Below are positions 34,488 through 34,553 of a DNA stretch of 34,553 bases, piece by piece. How positions within the stretch are numbered: position 1 is the first letter of the stretch; every line of letters starts with the position of its first letter. Below the pieces are notes generated by a model, which ran no database searches, was not told the origin of the DNA, and saw only the letters and a list, made by a program, of their open reading frames with translations. The stretch comes from an uncultured Prolixibacteraceae bacterium (GTDB taxonomy: Bacteria > Bacteroidota > Bacteroidia > Bacteroidales > Prolixibacteraceae). The translations under genes were made by a program, and so were the position numbers. Where the stretch lies: assembly GCA_937915865.1 (NCBI GenBank), contig CALGIG010000069.1:1-34553 (forward strand), read 5' to 3'.

Positions 34488-34553
34488 TTTATGTGAGATT
34501 TATGTGAGATTTATGTGAGATTTATGTGAGATTTATGTGAGATTTATGTGAGA
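34488..34553. repeat. Tandem array, six copies of TTTATGTGAGA
   Basis: Six perfect, contiguous 11-bp units fill the last 66 bases, and the array is cut by the window edge. There are no spacers, so it is not CRISPR. The unit is not a multiple of three and lies just after a stop codon, so it is non-coding at least on the plus strand as far as visible. The 11-bp period is close to one helical turn. Confidence 0.97.

Noticed and set aside
34488..34553. CRISPR array
   Set aside because: The 11-bp units are contiguous with no spacers, and there are no cas genes.

Overview
The window reads as chromosome of a Bacteroidota bacterium, probably an environmental Marinilabiliales/Prolixibacteraceae-like lineage (the order is inference). 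Support: a complete PorP/GldKLMN type IX secretion core, AT-rich DNA, Bacteroidota-type promoters (TTTG, about 20 bp, TAnnTTTG), weak Shine-Dalgarno sequences, and menaquinone and Tat genes of Bacteroidota style. No phage, transposase, CRISPR array or rRNA was seen.

Layout. 0.1-1.7 kb (minus): aminopeptidase P and an initiator tRNA-fMet. 2.0-5.6 kb (plus): M23 peptidase, dxr, rseP and tatA, an envelope and isoprenoid cluster. 5.7-8.1 kb (minus): a class A penicillin-binding protein. 8.4-12.0 kb (plus): topA and an arginase-fold protein with a damaged metal site. 12.1-17.9 kb (plus): the T9SS operon porP-gldK-gldL-gldM-gldN, closed by a strong terminator and followed by a second GldK-like lipoprotein (18.0-19.4 kb). 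19.4-20.5 kb (minus): mannose-1-phosphate guanylyltransferase. 20.7-24.3 kb (plus): the Mla-type lipid ABC permease and ATPase, then an LtaS-like sulfatase-fold membrane enzyme. 24.4-28.2 kb: two paralogous Tat-exported Gfo/Idh oxidoreductases on the minus strand, the first broken by a one-base frameshift, with a small unrecognised membrane protein between them on the plus strand. 28.5-29.0 kb: a peroxiredoxin with a near-consensus promoter. 29.4-34.5 kb (plus): hotdog thioesterase, menF and menD (menaquinone synthesis), then an AlbA_2/Schlafen-type ATPase overlapping menD. The last 66 bases are six perfect copies of an 11-bp repeat running off the window.

How it fits together. Most genes serve the cell envelope: peptidoglycan synthesis and turnover, isoprenoid precursor supply, intramembrane proteolysis, Tat and type IX export, lipid transport and GDP-mannose supply. 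The oddities most worth a second look are the degenerate arginase-fold protein directly upstream of the T9SS operon, the GldK duplicate, the frameshifted Tat oxidoreductase, the repeat-derived tail of MenF, and the AlbA_2 ATPase next to the 11-bp array. I found no clearly new multi-gene system; these are single anomalies in a largely housekeeping region.
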